NCBI RefSeq assembly: GCF_046630315.1 | Contig: NZ_LQBD01000039.1 | Location: 1 to 64,000 of the forward strand | Length of the DNA stretch: 64,000 bases | Source of the DNA: Brucella anthropi_A | Lineage (GTDB): Bacteria > Pseudomonadota > Alphaproteobacteria > Rhizobiales > Rhizobiaceae | Direction: 5' to 3' | The notes under the pieces: generated by a model | Database searches by the model: none | Seen by the model: the letters and a program-made list of their open reading frames with translations, nothing else | Told to the model about the DNA's origin: nothing | Made by a program: the position numbers and the translations under genes | Part shown: positions 25,885 to 36,557 of the stretch, in pieces | Numbering within the stretch: position 1 is the first letter of the stretch | How the letters are laid out: every line of letters begins with the position of its first letter

Positions 25885-26817
25885 TTACTGCACGCCGTAG
25901 GTGACATCGGCGACCGAGTTCGGCGCAGGGCCGTTGAGGACGGCGGCGCAGGCCTTGGGCAGATCGGAAACCATCACCGGACGCGGCTTTTTGGGCGGTT
26001 CCTTCGATGGCTTTGCAGGCTTCCACGGCTCGTCGGTAAACCACCAGGCAAGCGACTTGTCGCAGCCGTCGCCGGCTGCCACTTTCGGCTGCGGCTTGCA
26101 TTGGGGCGAACCGGGCTGGCAGGTCAGGCGCACATGGAAATGGTAGAAATGCCCCCAATAGGGGCGCACCTTGCCGAGCCAGCTTCTGTCGCCGGTCACG
26201 GTGTCGCAAAGCTGCTTCTTGATGCCGGGATGCACGAAGATGCGCTCGACTTCCGGATAGCTGGCGGCATGTCTGATGAGGGCCGTGCGGGCGGGCGTCC
26301 ACTTTTTCGGGTCGACATAGAGCGAATCCGGTTTCAGCATCGAGACGGCGGAAACGCTCTCGCGTTCGGCATCGGTAAACCGCTTCTTCGGCATGGGCGT
26401 CAGCCAGATGTCGGCATCGAGGCCGACCTGATGCGAGGCATGGCCGGTCAGCATCGGCCCGCCGCGCGGCTGCGAAATGTCGCCGACGAGCAGGCCGGGC
26501 CAGCCGTCTTTTGCCGCATCGCGGGACAGTTTTTCCAGAAGGCCGATCATGCGCGGGTGCCCCCAGCGGCGGTTGCGCGAAAGGCGCATCACCTGCCAGT
26601 TGGGCCCGTCCGTCGGCAGCGCCACGGCGCCGGCGAGGCATCCCTTGGCATAAAAGCCGATGGATTGCGGCTGCTCGGCCAGAACAGGAAGCACTTCGCC
26701 GCCGAAGGCCTGTTTGGCCGGCATGTCTTCCGCCATGGCCATGGGCACGACGTCGGGCGCCATCATTGCGGCAAGCGAGGCTGCGAGAACGATCGACTTC
26801 AATCTGTTTGCAATCAT
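25885..26817 (-). CDS. mepA: Penicillin-insensitive murein endopeptidase MepA
   Basis: A 310-residue periplasmic metallopeptidase (M74) that cuts D-Ala-mDAP cross-links in peptidoglycan. A signal peptide starts at MIANRLKSIVLAASLAAMM and ends near AMA-ED, which decides the start at 26817. The zinc motif HASHQVGLDADIW and the second motif GHFYHFHVRL are intact, and the paired cysteines (GCLAG, QLCDT, LTCQP, GDGCD) fit a disulfide-bonded periplasmic enzyme. The C-terminal part (KPSKEPPKKPRP) is a Pro/Lys-rich tail. Confidence 0.92.
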   Translation of the reverse strand: MIANRLKSIVLAASLAAMMAPDVVPMAMAEDMPAKQAFGGEVLPVLAEQPQSIGFYAKGCLAGAVALPTDGPNWQVMRLSRNRRWGHPRMIGLLEKLSRDAAKDGWPGLLVGDISQPRGGPMLTGHASHQVGLDADIWLTPMPKKRFTDAERESVSAVSMLKPDSLYVDPKKWTPARTALIRHAASYPEVERIFVHPGIKKQLCDTVTGDRSWLGKVRPYWGHFYHFHVRLTCQPGSPQCKPQPKVAAGDGCDKSLAWWFTDEPWKPAKPSKEPPKKPRPVMVSDLPKACAAVLNGPAPNSVADVTYGVQ

Positions 26818-26915
26818 GGGGCAATTCCAGTTTTGCCGGGGACGGCTGCGAATCACGACAACCGAATTGCGGGCATTATGCTGTGTGACTGGCAGGCCAT
26901 CAAGACGCGGGGCAA

Positions 26916-27785
26916 TCAGCGCCAGCTGTCGTCGCGCCACATGGCCGAAAAGGCCGTCCTGTAGTCGGGCCAGGCAAATTCGTAGCCGAGATCCCTGATG
27001 CGCTGGTTGGCGACGCGCTTGTTCTCGCCATAGAAGGAGCGCGCCATCGGCGTCATATCGGCTTGTGCAAACGGGATTTCCGGCGGCGGTGTCACGCCCA
27101 TCAGTTCGGCTGCATAGGTGACGACATCCTGCGGCGGGCTCGGTTCATTGTCGGTGATATTGAAAATGCCGCCCGTGTTCGTTCCGGCCAGAAAGCGCAA
27201 GGCGCCGGCAATGTCATCGACATGGATGCGGTTGAAGACCTGATTGTCCTTGACGATGCGCCGTGCCGTGCCGCGTTGCAGATTGACGAAGGCATTGCGG
27301 CCCGGCCCGTAAATGCCGGAAAGGCGCAAGATCGCGAGCGGCGTTCCGTGCCGTTCGCTCAATCTTCCCCATGCCTCTTCGGCCTCGACGCGCTCCAGGC
27401 TGCGGCGGGAGGCAGGCTTGCAGGGGGCAGTCTCGTCCACCCACGCGCCCTGATGGTCGCCATAGACGCCGACCGTCGACAGATAGCCGATCCAGCGAAT
27501 GGTGTTGTCGGGACGGCGAAGCGCTTCTTCAACGACGGCGACCGCCGGATCGCCGCTCTCGCCGGGCGAAATCGAAACCACCACATGGGTCGATTGGGCA
27601 AGCCGGTCCAGAAGGTCGGGCGAGGGCGTCTCGCCGTCAAACAGCATCGGCTTGATGCCTGCCTGTTCAAGGTGCGGGAATTTCTGCTCGTGCCGGGTGG
27701 TTCCATCGATGCGCTCCGCCTCGCCGGCCATCCTTTGTGCAAGGGCTTTGGCTGAATAACCGGCTCCGAACAGAAAAATGCGCAT
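26916..27785 (-). CDS. NAD(P)-dependent epimerase/SDR family protein
   Basis: A 289-residue extended-type Rossmann protein. MRIFLFGAGYSAKALA is the nucleotide-binding N-terminus, YLSTVGVYGDHQGAWVDE holds the family's S/T and YG region, and ILRLSGIYGPGRNAF matches YeeZ/NAD-epimerase-like proteins. It starts at the stop codon of queG (TGATG, 1-bp overlap), so the two are translationally coupled. The substrate is unknown. The open frame continues upstream inside queG but without similarity. Confidence 0.85.
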   Translation of the reverse strand: MRIFLFGAGYSAKALAQRMAGEAERIDGTTRHEQKFPHLEQAGIKPMLFDGETPSPDLLDRLAQSTHVVVSISPGESGDPAVAVVEEALRRPDNTIRWIGYLSTVGVYGDHQGAWVDETAPCKPASRRSLERVEAEEAWGRLSERHGTPLAILRLSGIYGPGRNAFVNLQRGTARRIVKDNQVFNRIHVDDIAGALRFLAGTNTGGIFNITDNEPSPPQDVVTYAAELMGVTPPPEIPFAQADMTPMARSFYGENKRVANQRIRDLGYEFAWPDYRTAFSAMWRDDSWR

Positions 27786-28930
27786 CAAACTTCCTCCATC
27801 ATCCACTCTGCCCGTACCGTAGCATCCTCTTCCGAGGAGGCCAGACGTTTCTGCATTTCGGCCACACGGTCGGGATCGGCCAATTGCTTCAACGCCCATA
27901 TGGCCGCGCCGCGCACGACCGGCGCCTGGTCTTCCAGCAGGTGTTCGACATCGGGCAGAAGAGCCGCGTCGCCGGAATTACCAGTAGCGATCAGCACATT
28001 GCGGATGAAACGGTCGCGCCCGATGCGCTTTACCGGAGAGCCGGAAAAGAGCGTGCGGAAAGTCGGATCGTCCAGCGCCAGCAGATCGGCCAGACGCGGC
28101 GCTTTCAGGTCGTCGCGGGCTTTCAGCTTCATTTCGCTGGTGGCCTGCGCAAATTTGTTCCACGGGCAGACGGAAAGGCAGTCGTCGCAGCCATAGATGC
28201 GGTTGCCCATGACTTTACGGAATTCGTGCGGGATCGGCCCCTTGTTCTCGATAGTGAGATAGGAAATGCAGCGCCGCGCATCGATGCGATAGGGCGAGGG
28301 GAAAGCCTTGGTCGGGCAGGCATCGAGACAGGCGCGGCAGGAGCCGCAATGGTCGCGTTCCGGCTCGTCGGGCGGGATTTCCGCCGTGGTGAAGATCGAG
28401 CCGAGGAACAGCCACGAGCCAAGCTCGCGGCTTACCAGATTGGTGTGCTTGCCCTGCCAGCCAAGACCCGCGGCCGCAGCCAGAGGCTTTTCCATGACGG
28501 GCGCCGTATCGACGAACACCTTGACATCCTGTCCGGCGCGGGCGGCAAAGCGGCTTGCCACATGCTTGAGCTTGCCCTTGATGATGTCGTGATAGTCGCG
28601 GTTCTGCGCATAGACCGATATGGCCGCGCGGTCCTTCTCGTCCAGAATGGCGAGCGGATTGACGTCCGGCCCGTAATTCATGGCCAGCATCATGATGGAA
28701 CGGACTTCCGGCCACAGCACGCTCGGATCGCTACGGCGCGCCTCGGTTTCCTCCATCCATTCCATGTCGGCATGGTGGCCATCGGCAATATATTGCCGCA
28801 ACCGTTCGGGCGCTTGCGGGATGGCATCCGGCGTGGTGAAGGCGACGGCATCGAAGCCGACCGCCTTCGCCTCTTCGATCAGGAAGCGCTTCAGCCTGTC
28901 TGTCTTCGAACTAGAAGTCGAGATCGCCAT
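27785..28930 (-). CDS. queG: Epoxyqueuosine reductase QueG
   Basis: A 381-residue cobalamin- and iron-sulfur-dependent enzyme that makes queuosine from epoxyqueuosine at position 34 of GUN tRNAs. Two [4Fe-4S] ferredoxin motifs are visible, HCGSCRACLDACPTKAF and CDDCLSVCPWN, and a HEAT-like repeat forms the C-terminus (VRGAAIWALKQLADPDRV). YAQNRDYHDIIK is the catalytic block. The start at 28930 overlaps the end of the GST gene by 20 bp. Its need for cobalamin fits the presence of bluB in the same window. Confidence 0.95.
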   Translation of the reverse strand: MAISTSSSKTDRLKRFLIEEAKAVGFDAVAFTTPDAIPQAPERLRQYIADGHHADMEWMEETEARRSDPSVLWPEVRSIMMLAMNYGPDVNPLAILDEKDRAAISVYAQNRDYHDIIKGKLKHVASRFAARAGQDVKVFVDTAPVMEKPLAAAAGLGWQGKHTNLVSRELGSWLFLGSIFTTAEIPPDEPERDHCGSCRACLDACPTKAFPSPYRIDARRCISYLTIENKGPIPHEFRKVMGNRIYGCDDCLSVCPWNKFAQATSEMKLKARDDLKAPRLADLLALDDPTFRTLFSGSPVKRIGRDRFIRNVLIATGNSGDAALLPDVEHLLEDQAPVVRGAAIWALKQLADPDRVAEMQKRLASSEEDATVRAEWMMEEV

Positions 28931-29603
28931 AATGGGCCACCGGGGCAAGCCCGCGCACACGGTCGGAGAGCAATGGGCGGAAGGCCGGGCGCGATTTCAT
29001 GCGGGCATACCAGTCACGCGCCGCTTTGGTTTCACCCCACTCGATTTCGCCCAGATAATCGAGCACGGAAATGGAGGCCGCCGCCGCCATGTCGGCATAG
29101 CTTGGATGCGCGCCGCCAAGCCAGTCGCGGGTCGCGGCCAGCCAGTCGATATATTTCATGTGCTGGCGGATATTGGTGCGGGCGGCGCGGATGGCGGTCG
29201 AATCCGGCGCGCTGCCGCCCATTTCCGCCGCCATCTGGAGCTTGAACACACGTTCGCGGGCGATATGGCGCGTCACTTCGTTTTCGAATTTCAGCAGGAA
29301 CCAGTCGACAAGGCGGCGCACTTCGGCGCGCTCCATCGGGCTTTCCGGCAGAAGGCGGCGGCTGCGTTTCAAGGCGCCGCGCGTTTCATCCAGATATTCG
29401 GCAATCACCGTCGCGCCGACGACCGGCAGGTCGTTTTCCGCCAGAAGGACCGGCAGGGTCGCAGCCGGGTTCAGCGCCAGGAACTCCTTGCGGCGCGACC
29501 ATGGCCGTTCCTCGATCAGCTCCGCTTCAACGCCATATTCGCCGAGGATGAGCCGCACATAGCGCGAACCCGAAGACATGGGATGATGAAAAAGCGTAAG
29601 CAT
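28911..29603 (-). CDS. Glutathione S-transferase family protein
   Basis: A 230-residue protein with an N-terminal thioredoxin-like GST domain (LTLFHHPMSSGSRYVRLILGE, LNPAATLPVL, then VIAEYLDE) and a helical C-terminal domain (DWLGGAHPSYADMAAAASISVLDYLGEI with the capping-box Asp). The catalytic Ser appears to be in MSSGSR, typical of bacterial zeta/beta-like forms. The substrate is unknown. It heads the GST-queG-epimerase unit with overlapping junctions and is divergent from uppP. Confidence 0.9.
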   Translation of the reverse strand: MLTLFHHPMSSGSRYVRLILGEYGVEAELIEERPWSRRKEFLALNPAATLPVLLAENDLPVVGATVIAEYLDETRGALKRSRRLLPESPMERAEVRRLVDWFLLKFENEVTRHIARERVFKLQMAAEMGGSAPDSTAIRAARTNIRQHMKYIDWLAATRDWLGGAHPSYADMAAAASISVLDYLGEIEWGETKAARDWYARMKSRPAFRPLLSDRVRGLAPVAHYGDLDF

Positions 29604-29857
29604 GATCGACGCGAGACTCTCGATTGAAGCTTGAATTGAACATCCGGAGACAGCACGGCGGCTGGCGTTTGCGCATGCAGCAGGCTATTCCTGCTTCCAA
29701 GCGATTCGACGCCGCCTCAACGGAATATAAAGTCTATAAGGGCTATGTCTGCGTGAGACAAGCAATCGCAGGGCGTGTTCGTTGTCGCCTCAACAATTGC
29801 AATCGCGGTCCGGTCCTGCCGCCATCATCGTGCCCACTATTCTAAGGTGCTGACTTC

Positions 29858-30664
29858 ATGGATGTTTTTAATCTGCTGGAAGCCGCGTTTCTCGGTCTTG
29901 TTGAAGGTTTGACCGAATTTATCCCGGTTTCCTCCACCGGGCATTTGTTGCTGATCGGCCATTTTCTGGGTTTTGAATCCACAGGAAAGACCTTCGAGGT
30001 GCTGATCCAGCTTGGCGCCATTCTGGCCATCCTGACCGTCTATTCGGCAAAGCTCATGAAAATCCTGACCGATTTTCCCCGCGATGCCCGCACGCGGCGC
30101 TTTGTCCTTGGCATTCTGGTTGCCTTTCTGCCCGCTGCCGTCATCGGCGCGCTGGCGCATGGTTTCATCAAGAGCGTGCTGTTCGAAACGCCGATGCTGG
30201 TCTGCATCATGCTCATCATCGGCGGTTTCATCCTGCTCTGGGTGGACCAGCTCGATCTTCGCCCGCGCTATCACGATGTCATGGATTATCCGCTGCCGAT
30301 CTGCCTTGCCATCGGCTTCATCCAGTGTCTGGCCATGATCCCCGGCGTGTCGCGCTCCGGTTCCACCATCGTCGGCTCGCTGCTGCTGGGGGCGGACAAG
30401 CGTTCGGCGGCGGAGTTTTCGTTCTTCCTCGCCATGCCGACCATGGCGGGCGCCTTTGCCTATGACCTCTACAAGAGCCGCAATATCCTGTCGTTCAACG
30501 ACGGCGCGCTGATCGTGGTGGGCTTTGTCATGGCGTTCATTTCCGGTGTCTTCGTCGTGCGTCACCTGCTCGACTATGTGTCCCGCCACGGTTTCAAGCT
30601 GTTCGGCTGGTGGCGGCTGATCGTCGGCTCCGCGGGTCTTGCCGCCTTGCTGATCTGGAACTGA
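29858..30664 (+). CDS. uppP: Undecaprenyl-diphosphatase UppP (BacA)
   Basis: A 268-residue inner-membrane enzyme that recycles undecaprenyl pyrophosphate to the monophosphate carrier used for murein and surface polysaccharides; it also confers some bacitracin resistance. The signature EFIPVSSTGHLLLIGHFLG (residues 20-38) holds the (E/Q)xxxE-type and SSTGH motifs, and PGVSRSGSTI is the second catalytic motif with its Arg. Eight hydrophobic segments are apparent. It is a single-gene unit with a hairpin after its stop. Confidence 0.95.
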   Translation: MDVFNLLEAAFLGLVEGLTEFIPVSSTGHLLLIGHFLGFESTGKTFEVLIQLGAILAILTVYSAKLMKILTDFPRDARTRRFVLGILVAFLPAAVIGALAHGFIKSVLFETPMLVCIMLIIGGFILLWVDQLDLRPRYHDVMDYPLPICLAIGFIQCLAMIPGVSRSGSTIVGSLLLGADKRSAAEFSFFLAMPTMAGAFAYDLYKSRNILSFNDGALIVVGFVMAFISGVFVVRHLLDYVSRHGFKLFGWWRLIVGSAGLAALLIWN

Positions 30665-30673
30665 CCAAGAAGA

Positions 30674-30700
30674 AAGGGGCCTTTCGGCCCCTTGATCATT
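30674..30700. terminator. Hairpin between uppP and the NDUFA9-like gene
   Basis: An 8-bp perfect stem AAGGGGCC/GGCCCCTT with loop TTTC lies at 30674-30693, ten bases after the uppP stop. Only a weak T-rich tail follows on the plus strand; on the minus strand the tail is TTTCTTCTTGG, which would suit the convergent gene. It probably serves both. Confidence 0.65.
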
Positions 30701-30718
30701 TCCGCTTCCGGCTGCCGT

Positions 30719-31705
30719 TCACGCAAAGCCGGTCTTGGTGTACTGGCCAGCCACGCGATAGCGCCACAGATAGGATGGCAGCACGGCGTCAACACCTTCC
30801 GGCTTAATACCCATGCCTTGCAGCGTGCGGCCTTCCTTGATGGCCTTTTCGGAAACCACATTGTCGAATTTCAAGAGCGTCACCTGATCGTTGGTGAGCA
30901 TCGGGTTCGGCAGCAGGCTGAGAACCGATGCCTGCAAACGGGCAACCCACCACGGCATGGAAACGATCATGCGCTTGCGGGCGATGACGCCGAGCATGTC
31001 CTTCATCCAGTTCCTGAACGGCTGCACATCGGGACCGCCAAGCTCGTAGACACCGCCCGGCATCAGCTTGCCGTCAACGGCACGGGCCACGGCTTCCGCC
31101 ACATCGCCGACATAGACCGGCTGGAGTTTTGTCTCGCCGCCGCCGATGACCGGCAGGAACGGCGAAAAGCGCGCCATGTTGGCGAAGCGGTTGAAGAAGC
31201 GGTCTTCGGGGCCGAAAATGATCGACGGGCGCAGGATGACGCTATCCGGCAGAACGGAAAGGACGGCATTTTCGCCTTCCGCCTTGGTGCGCGCATAAGC
31301 CGATGGCGAGTTGACGTCGGCTGCAAGCGAGGACACATGCGTCATGCGGATGCCTGCGGCCTTGGCGGCTTCGGCAATGTTCTTGGCACCCAGCACCTGA
31401 ACGGTGTTGAAACGCTGGCGGCCGCTTTCGGCCAGAATGCCGACGAGGTTCACGACATGGTCGCAGCCCTTGACGACATGATCGACCGAAGCGCGGTTGC
31501 GGACATTGGCCTGCACCATCTGGATCTGGCCGACATTGCCGAGCGGGGCCATGTAATAGGCAACTTCCGGCTTGCGCACGGCAACGCGCACACGGTAGCC
31601 GCGCTTGGTGAGAGCCGCCACGACCGCGCGCCCGACAAAGCCGGAGCCGCCGAAAACGGTGACGAGTTTCGGCCTGTTGTGGACTTCGTTCGGTTCGGTC
31701 TTCAT
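30719..31705 (-). CDS. NDUFA9-like (complex I assembly/accessory) NAD(P)-binding protein
   Basis: A 328-residue atypical SDR protein. The nucleotide motif is VTVFGGSGFVGRAVV, then ANVRNRASVDHVVKGCDHVVNLVGIL and RPSIIFGPEDRFFNRFA, the pattern of the family that includes the mitochondrial complex I subunit NDUFA9. YARTKAEGE contains the YxxxK pair. In alphaproteobacteria this protein is an NADH dehydrogenase-associated protein, although its role in the bacterial enzyme is not settled. The ATG at 31705 follows AGGAG, which decides the start. Confidence 0.85.
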   Translation of the reverse strand: MKTEPNEVHNRPKLVTVFGGSGFVGRAVVAALTKRGYRVRVAVRKPEVAYYMAPLGNVGQIQMVQANVRNRASVDHVVKGCDHVVNLVGILAESGRQRFNTVQVLGAKNIAEAAKAAGIRMTHVSSLAADVNSPSAYARTKAEGENAVLSVLPDSVILRPSIIFGPEDRFFNRFANMARFSPFLPVIGGGETKLQPVYVGDVAEAVARAVDGKLMPGGVYELGGPDVQPFRNWMKDMLGVIARKRMIVSMPWWVARLQASVLSLLPNPMLTNDQVTLLKFDNVVSEKAIKEGRTLQGMGIKPEGVDAVLPSYLWRYRVAGQYTKTGFA

Positions 31706-31868
31706 CCTAAACTCCTGCATGAAAGCACGCTATTCGAGCGGTGATTTATCGCCTTTTTGCCACAAGGCAAAGGGGACTTGTTGTCACGATTGCGAAAGCT
31801 GCCGGTTTTCCCGTATTTTGGAACGAATACTCCTTTGAAATTTGGTGGCTTGCTGTTAAATCGCGCGC

Positions 31869-33677
<1,809 letters not shown>

Positions 33678-33711
33678 TCGCTTGGCGGTTTGTTGAATAT
33701 GGTTTCAGATT

Positions 33712-33738
33712 GGGCGCTTCAGGCGCCCTTTCTTTTTG
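33712..33738 (+). terminator. Rho-independent terminator after lepA
   Basis: The stem GGGCGC/GCGCCC (33712-33717 and 33723-33728) with loop TTCAG is followed by TTTCTTTTTG. It lies 35 bp after the lepA stop. Confidence 0.88.
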
Positions 33739-33761
33739 AACTTTGATGATGCCGATCTCGT

Positions 33762-33890
33762 CCTCATCCTGAGGAGCCTCATGAGCGCAGCTCAAGGAGG
33801 CGTCTCGAAGGGCGAGGGCGACAGCGCTCCCCCCTCAGCCCTTCGAGACGGTCCCCTTCGCTTCGCTCAGGGCACCTCCTCAGGATGAGG
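33762..33890. repeat. Long nested palindromic element
   Basis: The outer arms CCTCATCCTGAGGAG (33762-33776) and CTCCTCAGGATGAGG (33876-33890) are perfect complements, and inside them CGTCTCGAAGGGC (33801-33813) pairs with GCCCTTCGAGACG (33838-33850). Each outer arm is itself palindromic (CCTCA..TGAGG). Half of the same element occurs at 34643-34680. It occupies the gap between lepA and the GIY-YIG gene. Confidence 0.85.
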
Positions 33891-33929
33891 GGGGAGGAGG
33901 GGGAAGGAGCGACGTCGCGTGAAGCACGA

Positions 33930-34211
33930 CTATCTTCGCTTCGACAGTTCGGGCAAGCCTTCGTAATTTAGCGCAATTAAAGCTTCTTTCTTTGCACGTG
34001 ACCAGCCCTTGATCTGCCGTTCCCGCGCAATGGCATCGACTATCCGGTCATACGTCTCGGTGAAGGCAAGCTCGACGGGGCGTCGCTTCTTCGTATAGCT
34101 ATCGTAGATACCTTCATTGTGTTCCCACAACCGCGCTTCAATGTTCTGCTTGGTGAGACCGGTATAATATGAACCATCTGCACAGTGCAGAATGTAGACA
34201 GTTATTTCCAT
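33930..34211 (-). CDS. GIY-YIG nuclease domain protein
   Basis: A 93-residue single-domain GIY-YIG protein. The family blocks are VYILHCADGSYYTGL (variant of GIY..YIG), the Arg in IEARLWEH, and ETYDRIVDAIARERQIKGW with the metal-binding Glu. It lacks any extra DNA-binding domain, so it resembles the UPF0213/YhbQ-type stand-alone nucleases of unknown biological role. The start MEITVY is chosen because the family begins there; the upstream 23 codons look non-coding. It is divergent from the SelW-like gene. Confidence 0.85.
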   Translation of the reverse strand: MEITVYILHCADGSYYTGLTKQNIEARLWEHNEGIYDSYTKKRRPVELAFTETYDRIVDAIARERQIKGWSRAKKEALIALNYEGLPELSKRR

Positions 34212-34319
34212 GACTTGCCCCCGCTTGTCGTTGGAGGATAGATGTTGATGCAAGTCTGCCTGCCTAACAAGTCGCGACAATCGACTTTAAGATTGTTCGT
34301 GTTCAGAAGGTTGAAATCA

Positions 34320-34625
34320 ATGTCCGCATATCCCCGCATCTCCATTACCTACTGCACCCAATGCAACTGGATGCTGCGGGCGGCGTGGATGGCGCAGGAA
34401 CTGTTGCAGACTTTCGGGCAGGATTTGGGCGAAGTGGCGCTTCGTCCGGGCACCGGCGGGGTCTTTGAAATCCGCGTTCATATGCCGGATGGTAGCGAGG
34501 AAATCATCTGGGAGCGCAAGCGCGACGGCGGTTTCCCGGAAGCCAAGGTGTTGAAGCAGCGCGTGCGTGATCTCGTCTGGCCGGAGCGCGATCTCGGTCA
34601 TTCGGACCGGCCAGTCAATACTTGA
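34320..34625 (+). CDS. SelT/SelW/SelH (Rdx) family protein
   Basis: A 101-residue thioredoxin-like protein with a CxxC motif (Cys12-Thr-Gln-Cys15, in ITYCTQCNWMLRA) in place of the CxxU of eukaryotic selenoproteins W, T and H. The rest matches the family: GGVFEIRV, then the Trp-bearing IIWERKRDGGFPEAKVLKQ, which is a typical family block. It is presumed to take part in redox reactions, possibly glutathione-linked; the exact role in bacteria is unknown. The start at 34320 is chosen because the family begins directly there. Confidence 0.9.
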   Translation: MSAYPRISITYCTQCNWMLRAAWMAQELLQTFGQDLGEVALRPGTGGVFEIRVHMPDGSEEIIWERKRDGGFPEAKVLKQRVRDLVWPERDLGHSDRPVNT

Positions 34626-34642
34626 TAGGGCCTGCACGCTTC

Positions 34643-34680
34643 CCTCATCCTGAGGAGGTGCGAAGCACCGTCTCGAAGGA
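34643..34680 (+). repeat. Half copy of the CCTCATCCTGAGGAG element
   Basis: CCTCATCCTGAGGAG, then GTGCGAAGCACCGTCTCGAAGG: the same parts as in the longer palindrome at 33762-33890, but without the second inner and outer arms. It contains its own short palindrome GGTGCGAAGCACC. It lies between the SelW-like gene and the end of rmuC. Confidence 0.75.
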
Positions 34681-34703
34681 TCGAAGGAGGAGGGAAAACA
34701 GGA

Positions 34704-35927
34704 TCAATCCTCATCCACCACGCGCAGGCGTAGCTGACCCGGTTCCGTCGGTCTGGCCTGTGGGCGTGAAGGTTCCTCCGTGGGCGCAGGGCCGAATTCC
34801 AGCGCCTCGATCTTTGCGCCGCGTTTCGTCACCTTGTTGGAAGAGACCAGAATATCGTCGATATCCTTGTTGGCCTGCACGAAATGCGTCTGCAGCTTGC
34901 GCACGCGCTCGTCCAGACGGCCGACATCTTCCATCAGCCGGATCACTTCGCCCTGAATGAGATGCGCCTGCTCGCGCATGCGGGCATCCTTCAGGATCGC
35001 CTGAATGACCTGAATGGAGAGCATTAGCAGGGACGGCGAGACGATCACCACCCGCGCCCGGTGCGCACGCTGGATCAACGCCTCGAAATGCTCGTGAATA
35101 TCCGCGAAGATCGATTCCGACGGCACGAACAGGAAGGCGGTGTCCTGCGTTTCGCCGGGGATCAGATATTTGTCGGATACATCCTTGATATGGATTTCCA
35201 TGTCGCGGCGGAACTGGGCAACCGCTGTCTTGCGCGCTTCCGGCTGTTCCGTTTCGCGCATGGCATTCCAGGCTTCAAGCGGGAATTTCGCGTCGATCAC
35301 CAGAGAGGGTGCATTGTTGGGCATCCGCACCAAGCAGTCGGGGCGGGTGCTGTTGGAAAGCGTTGCCTGAAACTCATAGGCGCCCTGCGGCAGGCCGTCG
35401 GCAATGATCGCCTCCATCCGCGACTGGCCGAAAGCGCCGCGCGTCTGCTTGTTGGCGAGGATCGCCTGCAACTGCACCACCTGGCCCGCGAGCGACTGGA
35501 TATTGTTCTGCGCCGTGTCGATGACGGCGAGGCGCTCCTGCAATTTGGCGAGGTTCTCATGCGTCGAGCGGGTCTGCTCGGTCATGGTCTGGCCGATGCG
35601 GTGTGTCATGCCGTCGAGCCGTTCGCGGATCGACTGGTTGAGTTCGGCCTGCCGCGAGCCGAACACTTCCGCCATGGTTTGCATCCGGCCCTGCATTTCG
35701 GCTTGTGCCTTCAGGATTTCCGCCATGCGAAATTCCGCGTCGCGGGCGCGGTCCTCGGCCTGTGCTTCGGCCACCGCGCGAAGCCGTGCGGAACGTGTCG
35801 CCGCAATGAGAAAAACGCACAGGCAGAGCACAAGCACGACAATGCCCGCCAGCAGGATGTTGCCGAGTGTGAAGGACGTGGCGCCGAGCCGCAGAAGCGG
35901 CTCATTCAAGAGGTTCTGATTTTCCAT
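34704..35927 (-). CDS. rmuC: DNA recombination protein RmuC homologue
   Basis: A 407-residue protein with an N-terminal membrane anchor (about residues 22-44, ILLAGIVVLVLCLCVFLIAA), a long coiled coil (about 50-160), and the RmuC nuclease-like domain. The domain contains RPDCLVRMPNNAPSLVIDAKFPLEAW, with the PD-(D/E)xK-like IDAKFP core, and DTAFLFVPSESIFADIHEH. RmuC is thought to limit DNA inversion between short inverted repeats in E. coli. That is of note in a window rich in short inverted repeats, but the association is only an observation. Confidence 0.92.
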   Translation of the reverse strand: MENQNLLNEPLLRLGATSFTLGNILLAGIVVLVLCLCVFLIAATRSARLRAVAEAQAEDRARDAEFRMAEILKAQAEMQGRMQTMAEVFGSRQAELNQSIRERLDGMTHRIGQTMTEQTRSTHENLAKLQERLAVIDTAQNNIQSLAGQVVQLQAILANKQTRGAFGQSRMEAIIADGLPQGAYEFQATLSNSTRPDCLVRMPNNAPSLVIDAKFPLEAWNAMRETEQPEARKTAVAQFRRDMEIHIKDVSDKYLIPGETQDTAFLFVPSESIFADIHEHFEALIQRAHRARVVIVSPSLLMLSIQVIQAILKDARMREQAHLIQGEVIRLMEDVGRLDERVRKLQTHFVQANKDIDDILVSSNKVTKRGAKIEALEFGPAPTEEPSRPQARPTEPGQLRLRVVDED

Positions 35928-36029
35928 GAAGGGAGCTTAACTGATTCGTGACGCGTTGATGAGATCAAAACAAGAACATTTTGCAATGTGGAATTGACGA
36001 TTCTCGCTTGACCCATTACGTGAAAGCCC

Positions 36030-36557
36030 ATGTCTGTAAAACCGCTTATCATCCTTCCCGATCCCGTGCTGCGTCAGGTTTCCGCGCCTGTTGAACGCTT
36101 CGACGATCAATTGCGCAAATTCGCCGGCGATATGTTCGACACCATGTATGATGCGCCGGGCATCGGCCTTGCCGCCATTCAGGTGGGGGAACCGATCCGC
36201 ATGCTCGTCATCGACCTTGCCAAGGAAGGCGAGCCGAAGGCGCCGCATGTCTTCGTCAACCCGACGATCGTGCAGTCCTCCGACGAGCGCAGCACCTATG
36301 AAGAGGGCTGTCTTTCAATCCCGGATTATTATGCGGAGGTCGAGCGCCCCGCGACGGTCAAGGTCGAGTATTTCGATGCCGACGGCAAGCCGCAGTCCAT
36401 GGAAGCCGACGGGCTGATGGCCACCTGCCTGCAGCATGAGATCGACCATCTGAACGGTGTGCTCTTCATCGACCATATTTCCAAGCTGAAGCGCGATATG
36501 GTCATCAAGAAGTTCAAGAAGCTCGCCAGCCAGCGGCCATCGAAGAAAGTGCTTTAA
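36030..36557 (+). CDS. def: Peptide deformylase
   Basis: A 175-residue metalloenzyme that removes the formyl group from nascent proteins. Motif 1 GIGLAAIQVG, motif 2 EEGCLSIP with metal ligand Cys94, and motif 3 QHEIDHLNG with His136, Glu137 and His140 are all intact. It is the first gene of def-fmt-truA: its stop codon overlaps the fmt start (TAATG). Pairing with fmt is the standard arrangement: Fmt adds the formyl group that Def later removes. Confidence 0.97.
   Translation: MSVKPLIILPDPVLRQVSAPVERFDDQLRKFAGDMFDTMYDAPGIGLAAIQVGEPIRMLVIDLAKEGEPKAPHVFVNPTIVQSSDERSTYEEGCLSIPDYYAEVERPATVKVEYFDADGKPQSMEADGLMATCLQHEIDHLNGVLFIDHISKLKRDMVIKKFKKLASQRPSKKVL

Noticed and set aside
29624..29845. 73-codon frame between GST and uppP
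   Set aside because: No ribosome site, Cys/Arg-rich random composition, and it lies where the divergent promoters should be.
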